From DATLAN01 sp035527455 (lineage in GTDB: Bacteria > Planctomycetota > Planctomycetia > Pirellulales > Thermoguttaceae): 20,621 nucleotides of DNA. Location of the stretch: assembly GCA_035527455.1 (NCBI GenBank), contig DATLAN010000291.1:1-20621 (forward strand). The letters are read 5' to 3'. The position numbers were made by a program, and so were the translations under genes. The notes beneath the pieces were generated by a model that was given only the letters and a program-made list of their open reading frames with translations, was not told where the DNA came from and searched no databases. Of this stretch, positions 6,975 through 14,319 are shown piece by piece. How positions within the stretch are numbered: the first letter of the stretch is position 1; every line of letters begins with the position of its first letter.

Positions 6975-7910
6975 TCATACCTCGGCGGTGCCCTCGGCGT
7001 CAATTCCCACCTCTGCGCGAACCGCCTCGCACAGACGGAGCATCGTTTCCACGTCGAGCTGTTCGGCCCGGGCGTTCGGGGCGATCTGTACGGCGGCGAG
7101 AATGGCGTCGACCTGCGGCTTGTCCAGGCGGTTCTTGAAGGCGCTGAGCAGTTCGCTACGGAGGAACTTGCGGCGGTGGAAGAACATGGCGCGGTTAAAG
7201 GTGTGAAAAAACTCCCGGTCGGGGATCCGGTTGCGCAGCTTCTCGTCATGGGTGATCTGGATGATCGCGGAGAAGACCTTCGGCCGCGGCCAAAAGACCT
7301 CCGGCGGCATGATCCGCACGATCTCCGCGCGGCACTGGCTCTGCACCCAGATGCTCAGCGAGCCGTAGTCCTTCGTGCGTGGCGAGGCGGTGATCCGCTC
7401 GGCCAACTCCTTCTGGATGGTGACGGTCATCGAGTGCGGCGGGCGTTCCAGGGCGAGCAGGTTGCTGAGGATGGGCGTGGCCACGTTGTAGGGGAGATTC
7501 GAGACCAGCTTGAGGCGTCGGCCGGGCGCGGCGTCGAGATGCGTGGAAACCGCTTCGAGCATTTCCGGATTGAGACGGTTCTTGTTCTTCAGCGCATCGA
7601 GCTGCAACTGCGTGACGTTTTCCAGCCCCAGCAGCTCTTCGCCGGCCAGTTGGAACAGTTGTCGGTCGATCTCGACGGTGACGACCGCTGCCGCCGCTTG
7701 GGCCATCAGCACGGTCAGCGACCCGGTGCCGGTTCCCACTTCGAGCACGACGTCGTCCGGTCCCAGGCGAGCCGATTCGAGCAGCAGCCGCTGCAGGTTC
7801 AGGTCGATCAGAAAATTCTGCCCGAATCGCGTGTACGGCCGGATACCCGCCTCGTCGAAGCGACGCATCAGAAACGACAGCGTCTGGTTGCGTGAGGAAC
7901 CGTTGGGCAT
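6975..7910 (-). CDS. rsmA: 16S rRNA adenine dimethyltransferase RsmA/KsgA
   Basis: The 311-residue enzyme dimethylates two adjacent adenines in the 3' hairpin of 16S rRNA (A1518/A1519 in E. coli numbering), a late step of small-subunit maturation in the cytoplasm. Motifs: FGQNFL (29-34), typical of the KsgA N-terminus; SAM-binding motif I LEVGTGTGSLT (56-66); catalytic NLPYN (138-142); and FHRRKFLRSEL (244-254) in the C-terminal domain. Length is normal with a slightly long N-terminus. ATG 7910 was chosen; an in-frame upstream start (7997) adds a Pro/Arg-rich stretch and ATG 7868 is also possible. No good RBS is visible before 7910 (CCTTCCCC). A long G-rich tract begins ~90 bp upstream of the start. 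Confidence 0.95.
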   Translation of the reverse strand: MPNGSSRNQTLSFLMRRFDEAGIRPYTRFGQNFLIDLNLQRLLLESARLGPDDVVLEVGTGTGSLTVLMAQAAAAVVTVEIDRQLFQLAGEELLGLENVTQLQLDALKNKNRLNPEMLEAVSTHLDAAPGRRLKLVSNLPYNVATPILSNLLALERPPHSMTVTIQKELAERITASPRTKDYGSLSIWVQSQCRAEIVRIMPPEVFWPRPKVFSAIIQITHDEKLRNRIPDREFFHTFNRAMFFHRRKFLRSELLSAFKNRLDKPQVDAILAAVQIAPNARAEQLDVETMLRLCEAVRAEVGIDAEGTAEV

Positions 7911-7997
7911 GGGGAAGGGCCTAGGCAAGCTGGGGGTCCGGGGTCGCGGGGGCTTGTGCGAGTCCCTAAGGCTACAAGCGATCGGAGAAACGATCAA

Positions 7998-8164
7998 GGG
8001 GTTGGGGGCCGGGACTGGGGAACCGGGGATTGGGGAACCGGGGCTGGGGGCTGGGGGTTGGGGGTTCAGGGTTGGGGGTTCAGGGTTGGGGGTTCAGGGT
8101 TGGGGGTTCAGGGTTGGGGGCTGGGGATTCGGGACTGGGGGCTGGGGATTGGGGGTTCGGGGGG
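7998..8164. repeat. G-rich tract with a 14-bp minisatellite (quadruplex-forming on the plus strand)
   Basis: The plus strand is an almost unbroken series of GGG, GGGG and GGGGG runs separated by TT, CT, ATT, AACC or TTCA. Within it, GGGTTGGGGGTTCA repeats exactly at 8055, 8069, 8083 and 8097, followed by a partial fifth copy to 8120. It lies in the 313-bp gap between the amidase stop (8224) and the rsmA start (7910), so it is upstream of rsmA and downstream of the amidase, C-rich in the transcribed sense. Confidence 0.9.
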
Positions 8165-8172
8165 CGCAATCA

Positions 8173-8200
8173 AACGGCGGGCAAGCCCGCCCGCTAAACG
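8173..8200 (+). repeat. REP-like hairpin element
   Basis: This is a consensus copy: AACGGCGGGCAAGCCCGCC followed by CGCTAAACG. The stem GGCGGGC/GCCCGCC has an AA loop. It lies 24 bp downstream of the amidase stop, where it could act as a transcript-end hairpin, although no U-run follows. Confidence 0.85.
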
Positions 8201-8223
8201 TGAGTGTCGCGATTGGTTGTCCC

Positions 8224-9561
8224 TCACGACTCGCACAGCGGCGGCATAGCGTCGAACGCCAAACGCCGCTCGCACCAACGGGCGACCTCGAGCAGCCGGG
8301 TTTCCTCGTTCGTGCGGCCGACGAGTTGCAGCGCGGCGGGCATGCCGTCGGAGGCCACCCCGCAGGGAAAGGACACGACCGGCAGGCCCGCGCAACTCCA
8401 TGGGGCCTGAAACTTCGGCGTGCCGGTGGTTTCCATCGTGGCCGGGGCCGTGGTGTCGGTGGCCGGCATGACCAGGGCGTCGACGTCGTCCAGCAGAGAG
8501 CCGACCATCCGGCGGAAACGTCGCTGATCGGCCAGCGCCGCCGCGTAATCCACCCCGGAGATGGTCAGGCCCTCGTCCAACAGCCCGGCGATCTTCGGCC
8601 CGTAGGAGTCGCGATGGGCCGCGAACTGCTCCCGATGAAAAGCGGCCGCCTCGACCGCCATGATCCGCCGGTGCATCGGCTGGACCTGCGAGAACCCGTC
8701 GGGGAAGGTGACCGGCCGGATCGTCGCCCCGCCGTCGCGCAGCCGGGTTAGCGCCGCTCGGGTCGCCTGCCGGATCGGCTCGTCGGCCTCTTCCATGAAG
8801 AACTGTTCAAGGAGCCCCAGCCGCGGGGGAGGTGCGTCGTTGGCCTGCCGGCCATGTCGCGCGTCGAAATCGACGTTGACCCTATCGACATTGTCCATCA
8901 AACACGGCAGCATGATCTCCAGGTCGCCGACCGTGCGGGCCATCGGACCGGGATGGTCGAGGTGGTAGCTGACCGGCACGATCCCACGGCGGCGGATCCG
9001 CCCGAAGGTCGGCTTGCAGGCGGCCACGCCGCAATAACTGGCCGGGCGGACCAGCGACCCACCCGTCTGGGTGCCGATCGCCCCAAGACACATCCCCAAG
9101 GCCAGCGCCGCGGCCGACCCGCTGCTGGAGCCGCCGGGCGTGTGCTCGAGGGTCGGGCTCCAGGGGTTCCGCGTGGGCGAAGGATCGAAGCAGGCGAACT
9201 CGACCGTGACCGTCTTGCCCAGGATAATCGCCCCGGCACGCCGCAAGGCCGTGACCACCGGGGCGTCCTCCCAGGCGAGGTGATTCTCCCGAAGGGGCGA
9301 GCCGGCCTTGGTCGGAAAGCCCGCCACGTCCACGATGTCCTTGACGCCGACGGGGATCCCGTGCAGCGGCCCGCGAGGTTCTTCGGCGGCCAATTCCCGG
9401 GCGCTGCGGCGGGCGCCTTCTTCATCGACCAGCACCCAGGCGTGGATGCGGTCTTCGTACTTGCGGATCTGCTCGAGGCAACGTTCCACCAGATCGAGCG
9501 GATCGAGCCTTCCGCCGCGGATTTCGGCGGCAGCTTCGGTGATGGTAAGGAAGTGGGACAT
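8224..9561 (-). CDS. Amidase-signature family hydrolase
   Basis: The 445-residue protein belongs to the amidase-signature family, which cleaves carboxamides using a Ser-cisSer-Lys triad. Visible are Lys74 in GVKDIVDVAGFPTKAGS, the Gly/Ser-rich GGSSSGSAAALALG (143-156) carrying the cis-Ser, and the nucleophile Ser169 in GTQTGGSLVRPASYCG. No signal peptide or membrane segment is seen, so it is probably cytoplasmic. The family includes GatA, which is usually somewhat longer and linked to gatB/gatC; neither neighbour is here, so a stand-alone amidase is more likely and the substrate is open. ATG 9561 starts the typical N-terminus (SHFLTITEAAAEIRGG); the frame extends upstream to 9726 but through the inverted-repeat element at 9626-9702. 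Downstream lie the REP-like element and G-rich tract. Confidence 0.92.
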   Translation of the reverse strand: MSHFLTITEAAAEIRGGRLDPLDLVERCLEQIRKYEDRIHAWVLVDEEGARRSARELAAEEPRGPLHGIPVGVKDIVDVAGFPTKAGSPLRENHLAWEDAPVVTALRRAGAIILGKTVTVEFACFDPSPTRNPWSPTLEHTPGGSSSGSAAALALGMCLGAIGTQTGGSLVRPASYCGVAACKPTFGRIRRRGIVPVSYHLDHPGPMARTVGDLEIMLPCLMDNVDRVNVDFDARHGRQANDAPPPRLGLLEQFFMEEADEPIRQATRAALTRLRDGGATIRPVTFPDGFSQVQPMHRRIMAVEAAAFHREQFAAHRDSYGPKIAGLLDEGLTISGVDYAAALADQRRFRRMVGSLLDDVDALVMPATDTTAPATMETTGTPKFQAPWSCAGLPVVSFPCGVASDGMPAALQLVGRTNEETRLLEVARWCERRLAFDAMPPLCES

Positions 9562-9625
9562 CGGCGGTGCTTCGGTTTCGAGTGTTCGAGAGGTCAGGGG
9601 CCGCGCAGAAACGACTTGTTCCATG

Positions 9626-9702
9626 GGGTGGCACGCCCTGAGGAACGAAGGGCGTGGAAAACCTGCCAAATCACGCCCTTCGTTCCTCAGGGCGTGCCAC
9701 CC
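9626..9702. repeat. 31-bp inverted-repeat element, copy 2 (perfect)
   Basis: Left arm 9626-9656 and right arm 9672-9702 are exact reverse complements over 31 bp with a 15-bp loop. The outer end is GGGTGGCACGCCCTGAGG and the inner end ACGAAGGGCGTG. It is the same family as 6840-6915. It lies in the divergent gap between the amidase and bioB starts. Confidence 0.93.
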
Positions 9703-9740
9703 TCTCCAAGAAAGTGTACAAGCCATTCATGCGCAAACAC

Positions 9741-9769
9741 TTATCCAGCACCCTCGGTTCGGATACAAT
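9741..9769 (+). promoter_or_regulatory. Possible bioB promoter giving a leaderless transcript
   Basis: A -10 box TACAAT (9764-9769, five of six consensus bases) lies 7 bp before ATG 9777, so transcription would begin at or next to the start codon. The -35 at 17-bp spacing is TTATCC (9741-9746), only three of six. No Shine-Dalgarno precedes the ATG, which fits a leaderless message. Confidence 0.35.
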
Positions 9770-9776
9770 GGGCCTC

Positions 9777-10814
9777 ATGACCAGCGTACCCGATCATGAG
9801 ATTTTGTCTACCGAGGCCCCCGGCGACCGCTGGCACGAGTTGGCCGGCCGCGTGCTCCAGGGCCATCGGCTCGATGGCGACGAGGGGCTGGCGATCCTCA
9901 GCGCCGGCAATGAGCAACTGCTTGATCTCTTGGCGGCCGCTTATCGCGTGCGGTACGCCGCCTTCGGCAATCGAGTGCATCTGAACTTCCTGATCAACGC
10001 CAAGAGCGGCCGCTGCGGAGAAGACTGCGGGTATTGTTCCCAGTCGAAGGTCTCCCGGGCCGAAATCCCCAAGTACGATCTGGTCGGGCCCGAGCAGATC
10101 CTCGACGGAGCGCGGATGGCCGCCCGGCGAAAGGCCCGGACCTACTGCATCGTGGCTTCCGGACGGGCACCGAGCAAGCGGGAAATCGACGCGATCGCCG
10201 AAGTCGTGCCGAAGATCAAGGCCGCTTACGGGCTGAAGATCTGCTGCTCGCCGGGGCTGTGCACCCTCGAGCAGGCGGAGCGTCTGAGGGCCTGCGGCGT
10301 GGACCGGATCAATCACAACCTCAACACCAGCCGGCGGTTTTATCCGAAGATCTGTACGACGCACTCCTATCAGCAGCGGCTCGATACGCTGCGCGCCGTC
10401 CGCCGGGCGGGAATGGAGATCTGTTGCGGCGGCATCGTGGGCATGGGCGAGGAGCACGAGGACGTGGTCGAGTTGGCCTTGCAGGTCGGGGAACTGGAGG
10501 CCGAAGCGGTGCCGGTCAATTTCCTTCAGCCGATCGCCGGCACGCCGCTGGAGGGCCTGCGGACGCTCAACCCGCGGTATTGCCTGAAGGTGCTCGCGTT
10601 GTTCCGTCTGGCCAATCCCCGCGGCGAGTTGCGGATCGCCGCCGGCCGTGAGATGCACTTGGGCAGCCTGCAACCCCTGGGCCTTTACCCGGCTAATTCG
10701 ATTTTCGTCGGCGACTACCTGACCACCCGCGGGCAGTCGCCGGAGGAAGACTACCGGATGATCGAGGCGTTGGGATTCGAGCCGGTGGTGGAGGGCGGGC
10801 GGGGGAATGACTAA
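9777..10814 (+). CDS. bioB: Biotin synthase BioB
   Basis: The 345-residue radical-SAM enzyme inserts sulfur into dethiobiotin, the last step of biotin synthesis, in the cytoplasm. The [4Fe-4S] motif is Cys80-x3-Cys84-x2-Cys87 (GRCGEDCGYCSQS). Other family marks are SCxG-like CCSPGLCT, NHNLNTSRRFYP, CCGGIVGMGE, VNFLQPIAGTPLEG, and RIAAGRE, which carries the Arg ligand of the [2Fe-2S] cluster. PANSIFVGDYLTTRG near the end matches the BioB C-terminus. ATG 9777 was chosen over ATG 9768 and over upstream starts that run into the repeat element. The stop TAA lies inside the first unit of the heptanucleotide array at 10806. No other bio genes are in the window. Confidence 0.97.
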   Translation: MTSVPDHEILSTEAPGDRWHELAGRVLQGHRLDGDEGLAILSAGNEQLLDLLAAAYRVRYAAFGNRVHLNFLINAKSGRCGEDCGYCSQSKVSRAEIPKYDLVGPEQILDGARMAARRKARTYCIVASGRAPSKREIDAIAEVVPKIKAAYGLKICCSPGLCTLEQAERLRACGVDRINHNLNTSRRFYPKICTTHSYQQRLDTLRAVRRAGMEICCGGIVGMGEEHEDVVELALQVGELEAEAVPVNFLQPIAGTPLEGLRTLNPRYCLKVLALFRLANPRGELRIAAGREMHLGSLQPLGLYPANSIFVGDYLTTRGQSPEEDYRMIEALGFEPVVEGGRGND

Positions 10815-10903
10815 TGACGAATGACGAATGACGAATGATGAATGACGAATGACGAATGACGAATGACGAATGATGAATGACTAATGACGAATGACGAATG
10901 ATG
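10806..10903 (+). repeat. Heptanucleotide tandem array (14 units of AATGACG and variants)
   Basis: Fourteen contiguous 7-bp units run from 10806 to 10903, mostly AATGACG, with AATGACT as units 1 and 11 and AATGATG as units 5, 10 and 14. Each unit contains ATG and TGA. Any ATG deep inside the array reaches a TGA after five codons; only the ATGs of the last two units read out. The bioB TAA (10812-10814) is in the junction of units 1 and 2, and the hydrolase ATG (10891) is in unit 13. Confidence 0.95.
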
Positions 10904-11757
10904 TTGTTACGGCGGTGGCCTCGAAGAGGGTCCCAAGCGGCGTGCTTGGGAGCGTGTGGCGGATCGTCCGCTTGTTGCTGGTGTGTTACCTGGTGCTGGT
11001 GCTGATCCTGATGTTCTTGGAAAAATCGTTCATTTTCTTTCCGGCGCGTTATCCCGAGGGCGATTGGAAGCCCTTCGGGCTGCAATTCCGGGACGCCGAG
11101 TTCGAAGCGGCCGACGGGACCCGGCTGCACGGCTGGTACGTGCCGCATGAGAATCCCCGGGCGGTGGTCCTCTTCTGCCACGGCAACGCAGGAAACCTCA
11201 GCCACCGGGCGTCCATGCTGCAAACGCTGCACGACCGCGTGGGCGTCTCCGTGCTGATCTTCGACTACCGCGGCTACGGGCGAAGCGAAGGCAAACCGGA
11301 CGAGTCGGGCGTGCTGGCCGACGCGCGGGCCGCCCGGGCGTGGCTTGCCGAGGAAGCGGGAATTCCCGAAACCCAGATCGTGTTGATGGGCCGCTCGCTG
11401 GGCGGGGCGGTGGCCGTCGATCTGGCCGCGGACGGCGGTGCCCGGGCATTGGTGTTGGAGAGCACGTTCAGTTCGATGCCCGAGGTGGCGGCCCATCACT
11501 ATCCGTGGTTTCCCGTCCGCTACCTGATGCGAACGCGACTGGACTCGGCCGCCAAGATCGGCGGCTACCGGGGCCCGCTGCTGCAAAGCCACAGCGAAGC
11601 CGACACGATCGTGCCCATCGAGTTCGGCCAACGCCTGTACGCCGCGGCAGAAGCGAATCGCCCGCGGGAGTTCGTCACCTTTCGCGGCCTCGACCACAAC
11701 GACCCGCAGCCGCGATCGTACTACGATAAGCTGATCGCGTTTCTCGATGCGCTGTAG
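10891..11757 (+). CDS. Membrane-anchored alpha/beta hydrolase (BEM46/ABHD13-like)
   Basis: The 288-residue serine hydrolase has one N-terminal transmembrane anchor (about 21-43, WRIVRLLLVCYLVLVLILMF), with the catalytic domain probably outside the cytoplasm. The oxyanion-side motif HGNAGN is at 97-102, and DYRGYGRSEG (125-134) is typical of the BEM46/ABHD12-13 group. The triad is Ser169 (GRSLGG), Asp238 (HSEADTIVP) and His269 (GLDHND). Natural substrates of this group are poorly known; esters or thioesters are usual. The start codon lies within the heptanucleotide array, 76 bp after the bioB stop, without a Shine-Dalgarno, so translation may depend on re-initiation after bioB. GTG 10915 is a possible alternative start outside the array. 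The inverted REP pair downstream may end the transcript. Confidence 0.88.
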   Translation: MTNDVVTAVASKRVPSGVLGSVWRIVRLLLVCYLVLVLILMFLEKSFIFFPARYPEGDWKPFGLQFRDAEFEAADGTRLHGWYVPHENPRAVVLFCHGNAGNLSHRASMLQTLHDRVGVSVLIFDYRGYGRSEGKPDESGVLADARAARAWLAEEAGIPETQIVLMGRSLGGAVAVDLAADGGARALVLESTFSSMPEVAAHHYPWFPVRYLMRTRLDSAAKIGGYRGPLLQSHSEADTIVPIEFGQRLYAAAEANRPREFVTFRGLDHNDPQPRSYYDKLIAFLDAL

Positions 11758-11785
11758 TCCTACAGTACAGGATTGCAGAACATTG

Positions 11786-11870
11786 CCGTTTAGCGGGCGG
11801 GCTTGCCCGCCGTTGCCTCGGCAGAGAATCGTTTCTATCACAACGGCGGGCAAGCCCGCCCGCTAAACGG
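11786..11870. repeat. Two REP-like elements in inverted orientation (perfect 30-bp arms)
   Basis: Arm 11786-11815 and arm 11841-11870 are exact reverse complements over 30 bp with a 25-bp spacer. Each arm is itself a REP-like hairpin (GGCGGGC, two-base loop, GCCCGCC). The pair lies 28 bp after the hydrolase stop and before the next promoter, a position suited to a transcription end or mRNA stabiliser. Confidence 0.92.
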
Positions 11871-11916
11871 CTCGTGCTCGGCGCTCAGATCCAGCCATCC
11901 CGCTGATGAAGGGGGC

Positions 11917-11946
11917 TTGACGACCCCGACGCTTTGGGTCTAGGAT
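11917..11946 (+). promoter_or_regulatory. Sigma70-type promoter of the ClpP/NfeD gene
   Basis: The -35 is TTGACG (11917-11922, five of six), the spacer is 18 bp, and the -10 is TAGGAT (11941-11946, four of six with both ends conserved). Transcription would start near 11953, leaving about 39 nt before ATG 11992 with GAAAGG as RBS. Confidence 0.6.
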
Positions 11947-11991
11947 TCACCGTGGTGGCAGCCGGCGAGTACGCAGAAACGGTGAAAGGCC

Positions 11992-13533
11992 ATGTTTGCT
12001 CGTGATTTTCTCCTTCGGTCGCGAATTCCGGCCCGTTGGGTGATCGGTCTGTTATTGGCCGCGATCTGGCTGTCCGGCCCGGCGACGGTTCGTGCCGGCG
12101 AGGATGCACCCAAGAAAAAGTACTCCCTGGCCGTGTTGATCCGTTTCGAGGGGCCCATCACGCCGTTGTTGGAACATTTCGTCTATCGGAAGCTGGACAT
12201 CGCCCAACAACGGAAAGCCGACCTGGTGATCGTCGAGATCAACAGCCCGGGCGGACTGTTGAACGAGAGCCTGGCGATTGCCGACCGTCTGCGGCAGATC
12301 GATTGGGCCCGCACGGTGGCGTACATTCCCGAGTATCAGGAGGCGATCAGCGGAGCGGCGATCGCGGCTTTGGGGTGCGACGACATCATCATGCACCCCG
12401 ACTCGCTGTTCGGCGACGCCGCTCCGATCATCGAGGGCAAGAACTCCCAGTTCGAACACGCCCCGGAGAAGATCCGCCGATACCTGGTCGAGAGGGTGCG
12501 GATCCTCGCCGAGGACAAGGGACGGCCCGCCGCACTGGTCGAGACCATGGTCGACTACGAGCGGGAGGTCTACCGGGTCCGCAACCGGAACACGGGCGAA
12601 GAGAAGTTCATGACGGACCGGGAGTTCGAGGCCCAGGGAGACGCCGGTCCCTGGGAAAAGATCGGCGAGGTCGTCGAGGCGGCCGGCGGAGACGTTTTCA
12701 CGGTCTCCGGCACCCGGGCGGTCGAGTTGGGGTTGGCCGAAGGAACCGCCGCCGACTTCGACGAACTGAAACAGCGCTACGGGATCAGTGACGAAGATAT
12801 CATCATCTTGAAGCGGACCGGCATCGATACGGCCGTGTCCATCCTGAACGCGCCGCTGGTGACCGGGCTGCTCTTCGTGGTCGGGTTGATCGCGCTGTAC
12901 ATCGAATTCAGCGCCCCGGGCATCGGGCTGGGCGGGTTGATCGCCGTGCTCTGCTTCTCGATCTTCTTCTGGAGCCGTTTCCTCGGCGGCACCGCCGATC
13001 TGCTGGACGTCATCCTGTTCGTCTCCGGCATCATGTTCCTCGCCGTGGAGATCTTCGTGCTGCCCGGCTTCGGCATTGCGGGCTTGACGGGCCTGATCCT
13101 GCTGGCGGCCAGCCTGGTGATGGCGTCGCACACGTTCATTGTTCCCCACACGCCCCGCGAGCTGAGCGAGTTGACCTACACGCTGCTGGTGGTCTTCCTT
13201 TCCGGCGGTGCGTTCGTGGTGGCTGCCATGGTGCTCGGCAAGCATTTCGGCTCGTTCCCGCTGTTCAACCGGCTGGCCTTGCAGCCGCCCGCTCCCGAGC
13301 GCGGCGGGGAAGACGGCAGCGAAGGGATCGATGCGTCCGGGCGGCCGAATCTGCGGGTCGGCGATTGCGGCGTGGCCGAGTCCGTGTTGCGCCCGGCCGG
13401 CAAGGCCCGATTCGGCGACCGCTACGCCGACGTGGTGACCGAAGGCGAGTTCATCATCAAGGGCCGCCCCATCAAGATCGCCGAGATCCACGGCAACCGC
13501 GTGGTGGTCGAGGAGATCGAGGGCACCGGGTGA
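11992..13533 (+). CDS. Membrane-bound ClpP-class serine protease homologue with NfeD domain
   Basis: The 513-residue protein has a signal peptide (about 1-35, cut after VRA), an extracytoplasmic ClpP-like domain (about 44-260), around five transmembrane segments between 285 and 416, and a C-terminal NfeD OB-fold (about 455-511). This is the long NfeD (NfeD1b/STOPP) architecture; relatives such as archaeal PH1510-N cleave hydrophobic stretches of membrane partners like stomatins. INSPGG (83-88) is the ClpP-like turn. Ser120 in AISGAA aligns with the nucleophile. By my alignment to PH1510, the partner lysine (YIKSLA) falls on Arg170 (RVRILA), so the Ser-Lys pair may be incomplete. The insert with acidic and basic residues at 190-230 is longer than I expect. 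No stomatin/floA gene follows. A good promoter lies directly upstream. Confidence 0.9.
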   Translation: MFARDFLLRSRIPARWVIGLLLAAIWLSGPATVRAGEDAPKKKYSLAVLIRFEGPITPLLEHFVYRKLDIAQQRKADLVIVEINSPGGLLNESLAIADRLRQIDWARTVAYIPEYQEAISGAAIAALGCDDIIMHPDSLFGDAAPIIEGKNSQFEHAPEKIRRYLVERVRILAEDKGRPAALVETMVDYEREVYRVRNRNTGEEKFMTDREFEAQGDAGPWEKIGEVVEAAGGDVFTVSGTRAVELGLAEGTAADFDELKQRYGISDEDIIILKRTGIDTAVSILNAPLVTGLLFVVGLIALYIEFSAPGIGLGGLIAVLCFSIFFWSRFLGGTADLLDVILFVSGIMFLAVEIFVLPGFGIAGLTGLILLAASLVMASHTFIVPHTPRELSELTYTLLVVFLSGGAFVVAAMVLGKHFGSFPLFNRLALQPPAPERGGEDGSEGIDASGRPNLRVGDCGVAESVLRPAGKARFGDRYADVVTEGEFIIKGRPIKIAEIHGNRVVVEEIEGTG

Positions 13534-13582
13534 TCGATCGCCGGGGAGTGCGGCAAACGAAATCGGATATCTCGACCGGTGA

Positions 13583-14227
13583 GCGTTCCTGGACTTGAAA
13601 GGGGCGGGTTTTCACCTCTCGCGGGGGAATTCCAGTCGGCCGCCCTCCCCTGCTCGTGGCATCCCAGGAAAGTCCAGGGAATTGCTGCTTTTTTTGACAG
13701 GCAAACGGCTCGCGGCGGTCGACGCCCGCGGCCTTCAACAGCGACGCGCGGACAACCTCAACTACACGCGTCTCTTCTACATGCCCGGCGTCGCTCCGCT
13801 GGACGTGCGCTGGGACGTGAAGGAGAACCTCATCTACGCCGCCTGCTCCGACGGCACCGTGAGGGTCTTCGACGGCAACGGTCGGGCCCTGGCGACTCTG
13901 GCCGGACATCAAGACTGGGTCTATTGCGTCGCCCTGAGTGCCGACGGGACCAGGGTCGCCTCGGGCAGCGGCGACGGAACCGTCAAGCTCTGGAACACGG
14001 CCGACAACAAGCTCCTGGCCACGCTGGTGCAGCTTTCACCCCGCGCGGAGGATTGGCTGATCGTCACCGACCAGGGCTATCTGGCCACGTCGTCGCCCGG
14101 CGAGATCCAGTGGAAAACAGCCAATGTGAAGACGCCCGTCGACCAGATCACCGCCGTCCTCGAGAAACCCGAGTTGGTCCAAAAGGCCATCGCAGGCGAA
14201 AAGAACGATGCTCCCGCGTTGGAGTAG
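13583..14227 (+). pseudogene. WD40-repeat protein remnant (C-terminal part)
   Basis: The frame is open from after a TGA at 13580 to TAG 14225-14227, but it lacks a credible start: only a TTG at 13595 and a Ser/Pro/Arg-rich leader come before protein-like sequence appears near 13690. From there it shows DVRWDVKENLIYAACSDGTVRVFD, then GHQDWVYCVALSADGTRVASGSGDGTVKLWN, which are one incomplete and one complete WD40 blade. The tail WLIVTDQGYLATS and PELVQKAIAG resembles the C-terminal segment that follows WD40 blades in planctomycete proteins. A propeller needs several more blades and these proteins are normally secreted, so this is probably the 3' end of a larger gene that lost its 5' part. Expression as a short peptide cannot be excluded. 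It lies 50 bp after the ClpP/NfeD gene. Confidence 0.7.
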
Positions 14228-14260
14228 GATAGGGGATAGGGGGGATAGGGGCTGGGGGTG
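14225..14260. repeat. Short G-rich tract (quadruplex motif)
   Basis: GGGGATAGGGGGGATAGGGG is followed by CTGGGGGTG, giving five runs of at least four G within 36 bp, beginning at the stop codon of the WD40 remnant. The motif vocabulary is shared with the tracts at 5292 and 7998. Confidence 0.75.
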
Positions 14261-14319
14261 TGACGCCGCAATATCCGTGCGCGTGCGCGCATGTTTGATG
14301 TAACCAATGGTGATAGTAA

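Noticed and set aside
8224..9561. gatA of the Glu-tRNA(Gln) amidotransferase
   Set aside because: No gatB or gatC is nearby and the chain is shorter than most GatA; the family motif alone does not justify the name.
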